The translations under genes and the position numbers were made by a program. Under the pieces are notes generated by a model. That model was not told the DNA's origin. It saw only the letters and a list, made by a program, of their open reading frames with translations, and did no database searches. Below are positions 1 through 8,577 of a stretch of 64,000 bases of DNA, in pieces. Where the stretch lies: positions 192,089 through 256,088 of the forward strand of contig JAWLHU010000010.1 of the NCBI GenBank assembly GCA_041690255.1. Reading direction: 5' to 3'. The stretch is from JAWLHU01 sp041690255 (GTDB taxonomy: Bacteria > Bacillota > Sulfobacillia > Symbiobacteriales > Symbiobacteriaceae). Positions within the stretch are counted from its first letter, which is position 1. Every line of letters begins with the position of its first letter.

Positions 1-1
1 G

Positions 2-223
2 GTTCAGTGTCTGAGGGAGACCGGTATGCCCTTGGCAGAGGTGCGGGAGTACATTCAGCTCGGCTTGCAGGGGGAGTCCACGATCCCCAAGCGCTACGAG
101 ATGATCCGGAACCAGGCGAAACGCGCTGAAGAGCAACTGGCGGAGATGGTCAAGCGAGTCCAGACCTTGCAGAGAAAGGTCGATCATTACACCCGCCTCC
201 TGGAAGAGCAAAGCGGAGAATAA
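2..223 (+). CDS. MerR-family transcriptional regulator, C-terminal part (5' truncated by window edge)
   Basis: The reading frame is open from the first bases of the window and ends at 223. It reads CLRETGMPLAEVREYIQL and then a long helix rich in Glu, Lys and Gln. The phrase 'R-x-T-G-M-P-L-x-E-V-R' is the typical end of the MerR winged-helix DNA-binding domain, and the following helix is the dimerising coiled coil. There is no C-terminal effector domain, so it is a small MerR. The N-terminal helix-turn-helix lies outside the window. It converges on an aldo/keto reductase; MerR genes are often paired with such oxidoreductases, so it may control that gene, which is an inference. Confidence 0.8.
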   Translation, partial: VQCLRETGMPLAEVREYIQLGLQGESTIPKRYEMIRNQAKRAEEQLAEMVKRVQTLQRKVDHYTRLLEEQSGE

Positions 224-265
224 GCCAGGCCGAGGAGTGCCCTCCGCCTGTGGCTCAAGCCCCTC

Positions 266-1243
266 TCAAATCCCCATGACCGGGTGCGGTACATAGGGCT
301 CCTCGAGCAGTTCGATCTCCTCGGGCGTCAGCTTCACCGCCAGCGCTGCGACCGCATCCTCCAGATGATGCGGCTTTGTCGCGCCGACGATCGGGGCGGT
401 CACCATCTCCTTCTGGAGCACCCAGGCCAGGGCCACCTGCGCCCGTGGGACGCAGCGTCCCGTGGCAACCTGTGTGACGGCCTCCACTACCTTGCGGTCG
501 GCATCAACCATGTGCGCATAGAACCGCTTGCCGACCTCGTCCACCTCCGACCGGGCCGTCTGCTCATCCCAGTCACGGGTCAGCCGCCCCTTCGCCAGCG
601 GACTCCAGGGGATCACACCGATCCCCTCCTCCCGGCAGAGCGGCAGCACCTCCCGCTCCTCTTCCCGGTAGAGGAGATTGACGAGGTTCTGCATCGATAT
701 GAACTTTGTCCAGCCGTGCCGCTCGGCGACGTGGTTCGCCTTGAGCAGCTGCCAGGCGTACATCGAGGAAGCACCGAGATAGCGCACCTTTCCGGCCTTA
801 ACCAGATCATGGAGCGTCTCCATCGTCTCTTCGATGGGCGTTGTGCTGTCCCACCGGTGGATCTGATACAGATCGATGTAGTCGGTGCCCAGCCGCTTCA
901 GGCTGTTGTCGATCTCGCTCAGGATCGCTTTGCGGGAGAGGCCGGCCCCGTTGGGTCCGGGCCGCATCCGGAAGTAGACCTTGGTCGCAATCACGACCTC
1001 GTCACGGTGGGCGAAATCCTTGAGCGCTCGCCCGACGATCTCCTCGCTCGTCCCATCGGAGTAAAAGTTGGCCGTGTCGAAGAAGTTGATACCAAGCTCC
1101 AGCGCCCGCCTGATGAAGGGCCGGCTTTGCTCCTCGTCGAGCGTCCAGGTAGGATAACCGCGATCTGGAACCCCAAAGCTCATGCAACCGAGGCAGATCC
1201 GGGAAACCTCCAGGCCGGTCCGGCCAAGTCTGCGATACTCCAT
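266..1243 (-). CDS. aldo/keto reductase (YajO/Tas-like)
   Basis: A 325-residue NADPH-dependent aldo/keto reductase, cytoplasmic, reducing an unidentified carbonyl substrate. The N-terminus MEYRRLGRTGLEVSRICLG is the family signature. The catalytic residues are visible: Asp in FFDTANFYSDG, Tyr in the same block, Lys in VVIATKVYF, and His in DLYQIHRWD. The C-terminal cofactor-binding loop reads TAPIVGATKPHHLEDA. Length is normal for the family. It lies downstream of a decayed MFS transporter on the same strand and converges with the MerR gene. The family call is secure; the substrate cannot be inferred. Confidence 0.93.
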   Translation of the reverse strand: MEYRRLGRTGLEVSRICLGCMSFGVPDRGYPTWTLDEEQSRPFIRRALELGINFFDTANFYSDGTSEEIVGRALKDFAHRDEVVIATKVYFRMRPGPNGAGLSRKAILSEIDNSLKRLGTDYIDLYQIHRWDSTTPIEETMETLHDLVKAGKVRYLGASSMYAWQLLKANHVAERHGWTKFISMQNLVNLLYREEEREVLPLCREEGIGVIPWSPLAKGRLTRDWDEQTARSEVDEVGKRFYAHMVDADRKVVEAVTQVATGRCVPRAQVALAWVLQKEMVTAPIVGATKPHHLEDAVAALAVKLTPEEIELLEEPYVPHPVMGI

Positions 1244-1307
1244 GATTATTGCACTCCCTGCCGTGAGATCAAATCGTCAAGCCGTAGCATGACCACCTGT
1301 GCACCGC

Positions 1308-2357
1308 TCATCCCTTCGCCGTAGCGCTCCGCAGGATGACCGGCCTGTGGTGCACCAGGAAGAACAGCGGCACCATGAAAGCAACCACGATGGAAGCAGC
1401 CAGATAGGCGGTCTGGTAGTCACTGCGCCCGGCCACCATACCCAGCAGCAGCGAGCCGGTCGCGATGCCTGCATCGATAAAGAAGTACCAGGTGCTGGTG
1501 GCGTAGCCCTTGCGCTCTGTGGGAACCGACCGGACTGTGAGCGCCTGGAAGGAAGAGAGCGCCCCCCAGCCGAGCCCGATCACCGCCGCACTGCCGAGGT
1601 AGCTGAATCCGGTCTGCGCCTGGCTCAGAAGGAAGAGGCCAACGGCGAAGAGCACGATACCGGGGTAGATGACGGACGTCGCACCGACCCTGTCAAAGAC
1701 CCGGCCGAACCACGGACGGGGAATCACGACCATCAGGGCGTACACGGCGAAGAAGTAGCTGGTGAAGCTCGTCAGCCCCAGGGCGTCCGCCGTAGACCGA
1801 GGCGAAGGCCGAGATCCCACCGTAGGCGAACGCCATGAGGAAACCGCACAGGCCGATCGGAATGGCGGCAGGTTCCAGGAGGGTCCGGAGGCCGAACGAT
1901 GGCAGGGCCTTAGCCTCCGCGGCGGGCTGCGCATGAGCTATCGGGGCGGGGAGTCGCACCAGCAGCCCGCTGGCGAGGCTCAGCACCGAAAACAGCGCAC
2001 AGCAGGCGAAGAGCACGGTAAACGGCAGGTACTGAATCAGCGTCAGGCCGATGAACGGGCCGAGGACCATGGCTGTGCTCTGGAACATCCCATAGTAGCC
2101 AAAGCCCTCGCCGGTGCGGGTTTTCGGCACCAGGTGTGCCGCGATCGTGCCACCTGCGCTGGTCGCAATGCCGAGCGACAGGCCGTGCACAACCCGCAAG
2201 GCCATGAGGAACCGGAGGTGTTGCTGACCAGGTAGAGACTGGTGACGACAAAGAGGAGAACCACAGCGGTGAGAAATGTCTTTCGCTCACCAAACCGCTT
2301 CATCCATGGGCCGGCCATCGGTCGCGACGCCAGGGCCGAGAGGGCGAAGGCGGTCAC
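1308..2357 (-). pseudogene. MFS transporter, decayed (two frameshifts, N-terminus missing)
   Basis: Three overlapping minus-strand frames join to give one major-facilitator protein. The 5' piece (about 2357-2215) carries the loop after helix 2, RPMAGPWMKRFGERKTFL, the central piece (about 2205-1800) carries helices of the N-terminal half, and the 3' piece (about 1800-1308) carries the second half with RPWFGRVFDRVG. The frame changes near 2215 and again near 1800. Upstream of the GTG at 2357 an in-frame TAA follows at once, and the first helix and most of the second are absent. Two frameshifts plus truncation argue for a pseudogene rather than one sequencing error. Substrate unknown. Confidence 0.8.
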
Positions 2358-2477
2358 TATAGAGCATTAGAGTGGCTCTCAGTCAACGGGACGCTGCGTA
2401 ACTGGCGATATGTTCCTGTTCCTGATCGGCCTGTGCGCCTCCGTCTGGCCCTCGCCATTCCAAGACCGACATGAAAG

Positions 2478-2511
2478 CCCCCGAGCGGCACCACAAGGGC
2501 GGCTCGGGGGT
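2478..2511 (-). terminator. Rho-independent-type hairpin after the Lys/Asp-tailed protein gene
   Basis: A GC-rich inverted repeat (CCCCCGAGC ... GCTCGGGGG) sits about 17 bp beyond the stop codon of the minus-strand gene at 2528-3247, followed on that strand by a short T-containing stretch (GGCTTTCATG). Confidence 0.65.
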
Positions 2512-2527
2512 CCTTATTGGCCGTGGC

Positions 2528-3247
2528 TCAGTTGGAGGGCTTCCCCTTCTCCTCCATGTTCTCGTGCATGTTTTCGTCTGCGTTCTCGTGCTTGTTCTCG
2601 TGCTTGTTCTCGTCCTTCTTATCGTCCTTCTTATCGTCCTTCTTATCGTCCTTCTTCTTGTCCTTCTTCTTCTCGCCCTTCTTCTTGGTCGTCGGGAAGT
2701 ACGTCCGGTCACGGGGCTGCAGAAGGTTGATCATAAGCGCCGGCTGGACCGGCGACTCTGCGTCCGCCGTGATCAGGTCAAACCGCTCCGCCAGGCCCGG
2801 CTTACGGTGCACCTTCATTCTGGCCAGCAGCTTACGCATATTGACCCAGGTCCGATTCTTGGATCGCTTGATCTCCAGCCCCTGGGGATCATCGGGGTCG
2901 GTCCCCCACATGTAGATTTTCGTGCCACGCTCATACCCCGCCACCCGAATCCGCATGAGCCGACCATTCTGCAGGTTGTCAGGCGAGGTGGTCCCGGCCA
3001 GCGCCTCCTCTCCCGCAACGAAGGGCTCAAAGGTGGCAGGGGACTTGAGCCAGCCACCCGCGGGGTGCTGGTTGTGCTGGACGATCTTCGTCTCCGTAAC
3101 GGCATCCATGATCAGCTTGCCCTGGGTGACGACGGGAGGGGTGACGACGGGAGGGGTGGCTTCCACCGGGTCCGGAGTCCTGACACGGGCCTTGTCGCCG
3201 GGCTCCACGGCACCGGCAGCCTGCTTGTCGACGGGCTTCTCAGCCAT
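2528..3247 (-). CDS. conserved hypothetical protein with Lys/Asp-repeat tail (paralogue of 21276-21836)
   Basis: A 239-residue soluble-looking protein with no signal peptide or membrane segment. A Pro/Val/Ala-rich N-terminus (about 1-45, including the repeat TPPVVTPPVVTQ) is followed by a folded core of about 130 residues, then a low-complexity tail of KKDD repeats and ENKHENKHE-type repeats. The core (GKLIMDAVTETKIVQHNQ; GGWLKSP; GLEIKRSKNRTWVNMRKL) matches the protein at 21276-21836 almost residue for residue, so this is a duplicated family. The start is fixed by AGGAAGTGGGAGC before ATG, identical in both copies. The fold and function are not recognised. The Lys/Asp/His-rich tail differs between copies and could bind metal or nucleic acid, but that is speculation. 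Confidence 0.8.
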   Translation of the reverse strand: MAEKPVDKQAAGAVEPGDKARVRTPDPVEATPPVVTPPVVTQGKLIMDAVTETKIVQHNQHPAGGWLKSPATFEPFVAGEEALAGTTSPDNLQNGRLMRIRVAGYERGTKIYMWGTDPDDPQGLEIKRSKNRTWVNMRKLLARMKVHRKPGLAERFDLITADAESPVQPALMINLLQPRDRTYFPTTKKKGEKKKDKKKDDKKDDKKDDKKDENKHENKHENADENMHENMEEKGKPSN

Positions 3248-3384
3248 GCTCCCACTTCCTAACAGGCCTCAGATTGGTCGGGTCAGCCTGTAGGTAAATC
3301 ATACCACGCGCTCAACCCAAATTCAACCATTTTTCCCTGTATTTCGTAATTCGAAGCGATGAGCAACCTGCCCCTGACCACGCC

Positions 3385-3540
3385 ACCCGCTCCCCACCCG
3401 CTCCCCACCTGCTCCCCACCCGCTCCCCACCCGCTCCCCACCTGCTCCCCACCTGCTCCCCACCTGCTCCCCACCTGCTCCCCACCTGCTCCCCACCTGC
3501 TCCCCACCTGCTCCCCACCTGCTCCCCACCCGCTCCCCCC
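3385..3540. repeat. 11-bp tandem repeat array (GCTCCCCACCT), about 13-14 copies
   Basis: The unit GCTCCCCACCT (minus strand AGGTGGGGAGC) is repeated head to tail with only C/T changes at the last positions. It fills most of the 355-bp gap between rnc and the Lys/Asp-tailed protein. The period of 11 is close to one helical turn, and the G-rich strand carries GGGG every 11 bp with 7-nt loops, so G-quadruplex formation is possible. Related 11-bp arrays occur at about 20797-20993 and 63801-64000. Confidence 0.9.
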
Positions 3541-3603
3541 GTCCATGCCAAAGGCCGGCCCCGCAAGGCCGGCCCAGTTGGTCCCCTATTCCCGCTTCGC
3601 AGC

Positions 3604-4296
3604 CTAAAGCCCCGGGGCGAGCGCCTCCCGCGCCGCCTCCTGCTCCGCTTCCTTCTTGTTCCTGCCCCAGCCGCTCCCGAGCATCTTCCCCTGAAAGAAG
3701 ACCCCCACCTGGAACCGCTTGTTATGGGGGGGCCCCTCCTCGCTCAGCAAGCGGTACTGGGGCGCCTCATTCCCCTCACGCTGCAACCGCTCCTGCAGGG
3801 CAGTCTTGTAGTCGATCCGCACCTGGCCCTGGCGGGCCGCCGCCACCACCGGCGACAGTTCTCGCAGCACGAACGACCGGGCCACCTCCAGGCCACCGTC
3901 CAGGTAGAGCGCCCCGACAATTGCCTCAAAGGCATCGGCCAGGATCGAGTCCCGGTCCCGCCCGCTCACCGTCTCGCCCCTGCCGAAGCGCATCTGCCCC
4001 CCCACGCCGAGGTGGCGGGAGCGGCCGGCCAGAGAGGGCTCGCAGACCACCGCCGCCCGGAGCTTCGTCATGTCGCCCTCGGGCAGGCCGGGGAACTGCT
4101 CAAAGATATACTGGGCCACCACCAGCCCGACGACTGAGTCGCCCAGGAACTCCAGCCTCTCGTTCGCCCTGGCCTTGGGATGCTCATTGGCATAGGTGGT
4201 GTGGGTGAGGGCCTCGACCAGCAGCGCCCCCTGGGAGAACCGGTACGCCAACATCTCGGTCATCCACTGCTCCAGGGCCGGGTCCAGGTGCATCAC
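3604..4296 (-). CDS. rnc: ribonuclease III
   Basis: A 230-residue double-strand-specific endoribonuclease that processes rRNA precursors and structured mRNAs. The RNase III signature ERLEFLGDSV is at residues 46-55, and the second metal-site block DAFEAIVGALYLDGG follows near residue 120. The C-terminal double-stranded-RNA-binding domain (about 155-228) contains DYKTALQERLQ and the ending KKEAEQEAAREAL. Length is standard. The start is GTG at 4296 after AGGGGG; the next codon is ATG and is an alternative. It is the last gene of the fap/fab operon, 15 bp after fabF, the same position it has relative to acpP/fab genes in many Firmicutes. Confidence 0.97.
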   Translation of the reverse strand: MMHLDPALEQWMTEMLAYRFSQGALLVEALTHTTYANEHPKARANERLEFLGDSVVGLVVAQYIFEQFPGLPEGDMTKLRAAVVCEPSLAGRSRHLGVGGQMRFGRGETVSGRDRDSILADAFEAIVGALYLDGGLEVARSFVLRELSPVVAAARQGQVRIDYKTALQERLQREGNEAPQYRLLSEEGPPHNKRFQVGVFFQGKMLGSGWGRNKKEAEQEAAREALAPGL

Positions 4297-4311
4297 AACA
4301 GAGAGCCCCCT

Positions 4312-5550
4312 TTAGGCGAAGCGCCGCACGATCAGTGTGGCGTTCTGTCCGCCGAAGCCGAAGGAGTTGGAAAGGGCGATATCTACATCCATCTTCCGCG
4401 CCACGTTGGGCACGTAGTCCAGATCGCACTCCGGGTCCGACTCCACCTGGTTAATGGTGGGCGGCAGGATCCCCTCCCGCAGAGTCATGACCGATGCGAT
4501 CAGCTCCACGCCGCCCGCAGCGCCCAACAGATGCCCGTGCATCGACTTGGTTGATGAGACAGCCAGCCGGTAAGCATGCTCGCCAAAGACCGCCTTGATC
4601 GCCCGGGTCTCGGCAATGTCACCCTGCGGGGTCGATGTCCCGTGCGCGTTGATATACCCGATCGCCGAGGGCTCGATCCCGGCATCGGCGATGGCCCGCC
4701 GCATGGCCCGGGCCCCGCCCTCACCGTTCTCCGGCGGCTGGACCATATGGTAGGCATCGGCCGCAGAGCCATAGCCAATAATCTCCGCGTAAATCGTCGC
4801 CCCCCGGGCCTGCGCATGCTCCAGCGACTCCAGGATCACGATCCCGGCGCCCTCGCCCATGACAAAGCCGTCTCGCCCCTTGTCGAAGGGACGGGAGGCC
4901 TGCTCCGGCGCATCGTTCCGGGTCGAGAGGGCCGACATGTTATTGAACCCGGCAATGGCGATCGGCAGGATCGATGCCTCCGCCCCGCCGGCCACCATGA
5001 GATCGGCCCGACCGGCCAGGATGGCGTGGTAGGCCTCACCGATCGCGTTGTTGGCCGAGGAGCAGGCGGTCACCGTCGTCATGTTCGGCCCCTGCAGGCT
5101 GAACTGGATCGCGATCATGCCGGCCGCCATGTTGGCGATCATCATGGGGACCATGAAGGGGCTGACCCGCTTGTTCCCCTTCTGCAGCAGGGTGGTAATC
5201 TCCTCGCTGAAGGTCTCCATGCCGCCGATCCCGCTGCCCAGGTAGACGCCGCAGCGCTCCGGATCGAGCTGCGCCTCGCCCAGCCCGCTCTCCGCCCAGG
5301 CCTGCTTGGCCGCGGCCACCGCGAACTGGGTGTAGCGGTCCATGCGCCGGGCCTCCTTGCGGTCCAGGAAGTCGGCCGGGTTGAACCCCTTCACCTCGGC
5401 GGCGATCTTCACCGCAAAGTCGCTGGTATCGAAGCGAGTGATCGGGCCGACACCGCTCCGACCGGCCACCAGCCCCTCCCAGAACTCAGCCACCGAGAGC
5501 CCTAACGGGGTAATCGCCCCCATGCCCGTGATCACGACACGCTGCTTCAT
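4312..5550 (-). CDS. fabF: beta-ketoacyl-ACP synthase II
   Basis: A condensing enzyme of fatty-acid elongation that joins malonyl-ACP to acyl-ACP. Start at ATG 5550 (MKQRVVITGMG) is chosen because AGGAGG lies nine bases upstream; a longer frame adds nine implausible residues. The catalytic Cys is at residue 163 in TACSSANN, and the two active-site His lie in NAHGTSTPQGD and SMHGHLLGAAG. Length 412 residues matches FabF. It follows acpP and precedes rnc in the operon. The Cys-His-His triad makes this a true KASII rather than a chain-length factor. Confidence 0.97.
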   Translation of the reverse strand: MKQRVVITGMGAITPLGLSVAEFWEGLVAGRSGVGPITRFDTSDFAVKIAAEVKGFNPADFLDRKEARRMDRYTQFAVAAAKQAWAESGLGEAQLDPERCGVYLGSGIGGMETFSEEITTLLQKGNKRVSPFMVPMMIANMAAGMIAIQFSLQGPNMTTVTACSSANNAIGEAYHAILAGRADLMVAGGAEASILPIAIAGFNNMSALSTRNDAPEQASRPFDKGRDGFVMGEGAGIVILESLEHAQARGATIYAEIIGYGSAADAYHMVQPPENGEGGARAMRRAIADAGIEPSAIGYINAHGTSTPQGDIAETRAIKAVFGEHAYRLAVSSTKSMHGHLLGAAGGVELIASVMTLREGILPPTINQVESDPECDLDYVPNVARKMDVDIALSNSFGFGGQNATLIVRRFA

Positions 5551-5667
5551 CAACGTTGCCTCCTGAAAGTGCGCCACCCAACCCCAGACAAAAAGTCCCG
5601 TACCGGCGCCACGTAATCCGAGCGTCGTTACGGGACTTCCTTGTCATCAGATCAGTGCGAGCCCGGA

Positions 5668-5907
5668 TTAGTGGGTCTGGATATACTGGACCGCCGAGCC
5701 GACGGTGGTCAGCTTCTCGGCATCCTCGTCGGGGACTTCGATCTCGAACTCCTCCTCGAGGGCCATGATCAGCTCCACGATATCGAGGGAGTCGGCGCCC
5801 AGATCCTCAATAAACGAGGACTCCAACTTCACTTCATCTTCCTCGACACCCAACTGATCCACAATGATAGCCTTAACCTTCTCAAAAACGTTCTCCTTGT
5901 TAGCCAT
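5668..5907 (-). CDS. acpP: acyl carrier protein
   Basis: A 79-residue acidic carrier that holds the growing acyl chain on a phosphopantetheine arm. The attachment serine is Ser40 in the motif GADSLDIVEL. The start at ATG 5907 is supported by GAGAGGAGGTG nine bases upstream; the in-frame GTG four codons earlier falls inside that ribosome site and is unlikely to be used. It lies between fabG and fabF, its usual place. An inverted repeat with CCGTAACGA/TCGTTACGG-type arms lies at about 5595-5640 between acpP and fabF and may tune the acpP transcript. Confidence 0.97.
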   Translation of the reverse strand: MANKENVFEKVKAIIVDQLGVEEDEVKLESSFIEDLGADSLDIVELIMALEEEFEIEVPDEDAEKLTTVGSAVQYIQTH

Positions 5908-5955
5908 GAGTACGTTCACCTCCTCTCAAGGGTTCGGCGAAACCTGGTAATCTGC

Positions 5956-6702
5956 TTAGTACATGGTCAGGCCGCCGTCGACCGCCAGCGTCTGCCCGGT
6001 GATATACTCTGCCCCGGGTCCTGCAAGAAAGAGCACCGCTGCGGCGACATCTTCCGGCCTGCCAAAGCGCTCCAGCGGGATCTGCTTCAGATAGGCGGCC
6101 CGCTGTTCTTCGTTCAGTTCGAGGAGCATGCCCACATCGATCGCACCAGGCACCACGGCGTTGACCGTGATCTTCCGGCTGCCCAGTTCCCGGGCGACTG
6201 ACCGGGTGAACCCGATCAGGCCGGCCTTGGCCGCCGAGTAGTTCGCCTGGCCCGGCACGCCCACCAGGCCGCTGACCGACCCAATGTTGATGATCCGCCC
6301 AAAGCGGGCCTTCATCATGGGGCGGGTGACCGCCTTGGTGCAGAGGAAGACGCCCTTCAGATTCGTGTCCAGGACGGCGTCCCAATCCTCTTCCTTCATG
6401 CGCATGAGGAGCGTATCTCGGGCAATGCCCGCATTATTGACGAGGATATCGACCCGGCCGAACCGGTCCAGGGTCGCCTTCACGAGGGCTTCCGCCCCCT
6501 CGCCGGTAGAGATGTCCGCCTGCACCGCCAGGGCGGTGTGGCCGGCCTCAGTAAGGCTCTCGACAAGCTCCTCGGCCGCCTGGGCGTTCCGTGCGTAGTT
6601 GACCACCACTGCCGCCCCAGCTTCTGCCAGAGAGGCCGCAATTGCCCGCCCGATGCCGCCTGAGGCCCCGGTCACAATCGCCGCCCGATTGGCTAGGACC
6701 AT
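5956..6702 (-). CDS. fabG: 3-oxoacyl-ACP reductase
   Basis: A 248-residue short-chain dehydrogenase performing the first reduction of each elongation cycle with NADPH. The start at ATG 6702 (MVLANRAAIVTG) follows GGGGGAGGG. The nucleotide-binding motif GASGGIG, the structural NNAG, and the catalytic YSAAK are all present, with the Ser of the tetrad in INIGSVSGLVG. The coding start is one base after the fabD stop codon, so the two are very likely translationally coupled. Family assignment among SDRs rests on the operon context. Confidence 0.96.
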   Translation of the reverse strand: MVLANRAAIVTGASGGIGRAIAASLAEAGAAVVVNYARNAQAAEELVESLTEAGHTALAVQADISTGEGAEALVKATLDRFGRVDILVNNAGIARDTLLMRMKEEDWDAVLDTNLKGVFLCTKAVTRPMMKARFGRIINIGSVSGLVGVPGQANYSAAKAGLIGFTRSVARELGSRKITVNAVVPGAIDVGMLLELNEEQRAAYLKQIPLERFGRPEDVAAAVLFLAGPGAEYITGQTLAVDGGLTMY

Positions 6703-6703
6703 C

Positions 6704-7648
6704 TTAGCAAACCCTCCCCCAGGAATCAAGCACCTTACCCAGTGTCTGGGCGTCCTCAACGTTGAAGACTCTGACAGTTCTATCGATCTTCTTCAGGAAG
6801 CCAGTAAGCGCCTTGGACGGACCCACTTCGACAAACGTGTCGACCCCATCGGCGATCATCCGCCGGATCGACTCCTCCCAGCGCACCGGCTTGGAGACCT
6901 GCTCGATCAGCAGGTGCCGGATCTGGGCGCTGTCGGTCACATAATCCGCCGTCACATTCGCCACCACCGGCACCGCCGCCTCGCGCAGGGTGACCTGATC
7001 GATCGCCCCGGCCAGCATTTCGCCGGCCTTCGCCAGAAGCTTCGAGTGGAAGGGGGCGGTGACCGAGAGCCTGACCGCCTTGCCATGGTTGGCGGTGACC
7101 AGCTCCATCGCCCTGGCGACCGCCTCCACATGACCGGAGACGACGATCTGACCCGGGCAGTTGTAGTTAGCACCGGCCACGTAGAGCCCGGTCTCCGCCG
7201 ACGCCTCGGCGCAGAGCCGGTCCACATCGTCCGATGAGAGGCCAAGGACCGCCGCCATGCCACCGCTCCCAAGGGGAACGGCCTCCTGCATGTAGGTGCC
7301 GCGCTTGCGGACCAGGGGCACCGCCTCCTCGAAGCTGAGCACCCCCGCCGCCACGAGGGCGGAGTACTCACCAAGCGAGAGACCGGCGACCATATCCGGC
7401 CGGATGCCGGCATCCGTCAGCAGGGCAAGGCAGGCGATCGAGAAGGTCAGGACTGCGGGTTGCTGATTGGCGGTCTTCTTCAGCTCCTCCTCCGGCCCTT
7501 CCCAACAGAGATGGCGGAGGTCAAAGCCGAGAAGCTCGTTCATGTGAGTGAAATGCTGCGCCACAGACGGGTACTGTTGGGCCAACTCACGACCCATGCC
7601 CACGTACTGGGCGCCCTGACCAGGGAAGAGGAAAGCGGTCTTCGACAT
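6704..7648 (-). CDS. fabD: malonyl-CoA:ACP transacylase
   Basis: A 314-residue enzyme that transfers malonyl from CoA to ACP. It shows the N-terminal FPGQGAQYVGMG, the nucleophile elbow GLSLGEYSAL with Ser91, and the catalytic His in TAPFHSKLL near residue 203. The conserved malonyl-binding Arg is in VRKRGTYMQEAVP. Length is standard. It lies between degV and fabG. Confidence 0.97.
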   Translation of the reverse strand: MSKTAFLFPGQGAQYVGMGRELAQQYPSVAQHFTHMNELLGFDLRHLCWEGPEEELKKTANQQPAVLTFSIACLALLTDAGIRPDMVAGLSLGEYSALVAAGVLSFEEAVPLVRKRGTYMQEAVPLGSGGMAAVLGLSSDDVDRLCAEASAETGLYVAGANYNCPGQIVVSGHVEAVARAMELVTANHGKAVRLSVTAPFHSKLLAKAGEMLAGAIDQVTLREAAVPVVANVTADYVTDSAQIRHLLIEQVSKPVRWEESIRRMIADGVDTFVEVGPSKALTGFLKKIDRTVRVFNVEDAQTLGKVLDSWGRVC

Positions 7649-7712
7649 ACGTCGTATCTGCCTCTTTCGTAGGGCTATCTACAGAATCCAGTCTTGCCCA
7701 GATCGGAGCCGT

Positions 7713-8558
7713 TTAGACCTCGCAGAAGGCGAAGCCCACGGTCCCGGGTCCGGTGTTGGTCGCCACGACAGGGCCGATCTCCGCGATGAAGGACTCCTCG
7801 ACCTGGTAGAGCTTCTTCGCCTCCTCCAGCCAGGCTCCGGCCTCCTGGTGCGCACGCGTGTGGAGCACAGCGACCCGGATCTTCCGGCCCGCCGGCACCC
7901 GCGCCTGCATCAGCTCGAGGGCACGCCCCAGGATCTTGGACTTGCCGCGAACCTTGTCGGCGGGGGCCACGTAGCCCTCCTTGTCCACCTGGAGGATCGG
8001 CTTGATCCCCAGCAGTCCGCCGAGCAGCGCCTGGGCCTTGCCGACGCGGCCGTTCTTCTGCAAGAACTCCAGGGTATCCAGGGTGAAGAAAATGTTCATC
8101 CGCCCGGCCATCGCCTGGATCTCCGCCACGATCTCCGGCACGGTCTTGCCGGCGCGGGCCATGCGCGATGCGGTGATCGCCATCATGCCCAGGCCGAGGG
8201 AGACCGACCTGGTGTCGACCCAGGTGATCTTCGCCTCGGGAAGCATCTGGGCAGCGATCTGGGCCGAGTTGAGCGTCCCCGAGAGGACGGAGGAGATGTG
8301 GATCGAGAGGATCTCATCGCCCTCGGCATGGATCCGTTTGTAGACCTCCAGGAAGTCGCCGGGCGCCGGCTGGGCCGTCTTCGGATGATGCGGACTGCTG
8401 CCGAGCTTCTGCCAGAACCCGTCCTGATCCATCTCCACGCCGTCGAGGAAGGACTCGGGCCCGAAGTGAACCGTCAGGGGTACGACCTCAATCCCGTACT
8501 CCTTTTGCAACTCCGGCGGCAGATCAGACGTGCTGTCGGTCACGATGCGAATACCCAT
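7713..8558 (-). CDS. DegV family fatty-acid-binding protein (FakB-like) inside the fab operon
   Basis: A 281-residue EDD-fold protein of the DegV/FakB family, which binds one fatty acid and presents it to the fatty acid kinase FakA. The N-terminal IRIVTDSTSDLPPEL is the family signature; the fatty-acid-contacting serine block is ISIHISSVLSGTLNSA, and the C-terminal GPGTVGFAF closes the pocket. Start ATG 8558 follows AGGGGGA. It is between fabH (20 bp upstream) and fabD. No FakA kinase is seen in this window. Its position under FapR control suggests coupling of exogenous fatty acid use with synthesis; this is an inference. Confidence 0.92.
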   Translation of the reverse strand: MGIRIVTDSTSDLPPELQKEYGIEVVPLTVHFGPESFLDGVEMDQDGFWQKLGSSPHHPKTAQPAPGDFLEVYKRIHAEGDEILSIHISSVLSGTLNSAQIAAQMLPEAKITWVDTRSVSLGLGMMAITASRMARAGKTVPEIVAEIQAMAGRMNIFFTLDTLEFLQKNGRVGKAQALLGGLLGIKPILQVDKEGYVAPADKVRGKSKILGRALELMQARVPAGRKIRVAVLHTRAHQEAGAWLEEAKKLYQVEESFIAEIGPVVATNTGPGTVGFAFCEV

Positions 8559-8577
8559 CGCTCAATCCCCCTTCTCC

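Noticed and set aside
3283..3546. Minus-strand frame with a repeated WGAGGEQVGSR peptide
   Set aside because: It is only the translated 11-bp array (33 bp = three units, so an 11-residue repeat appears in every frame).
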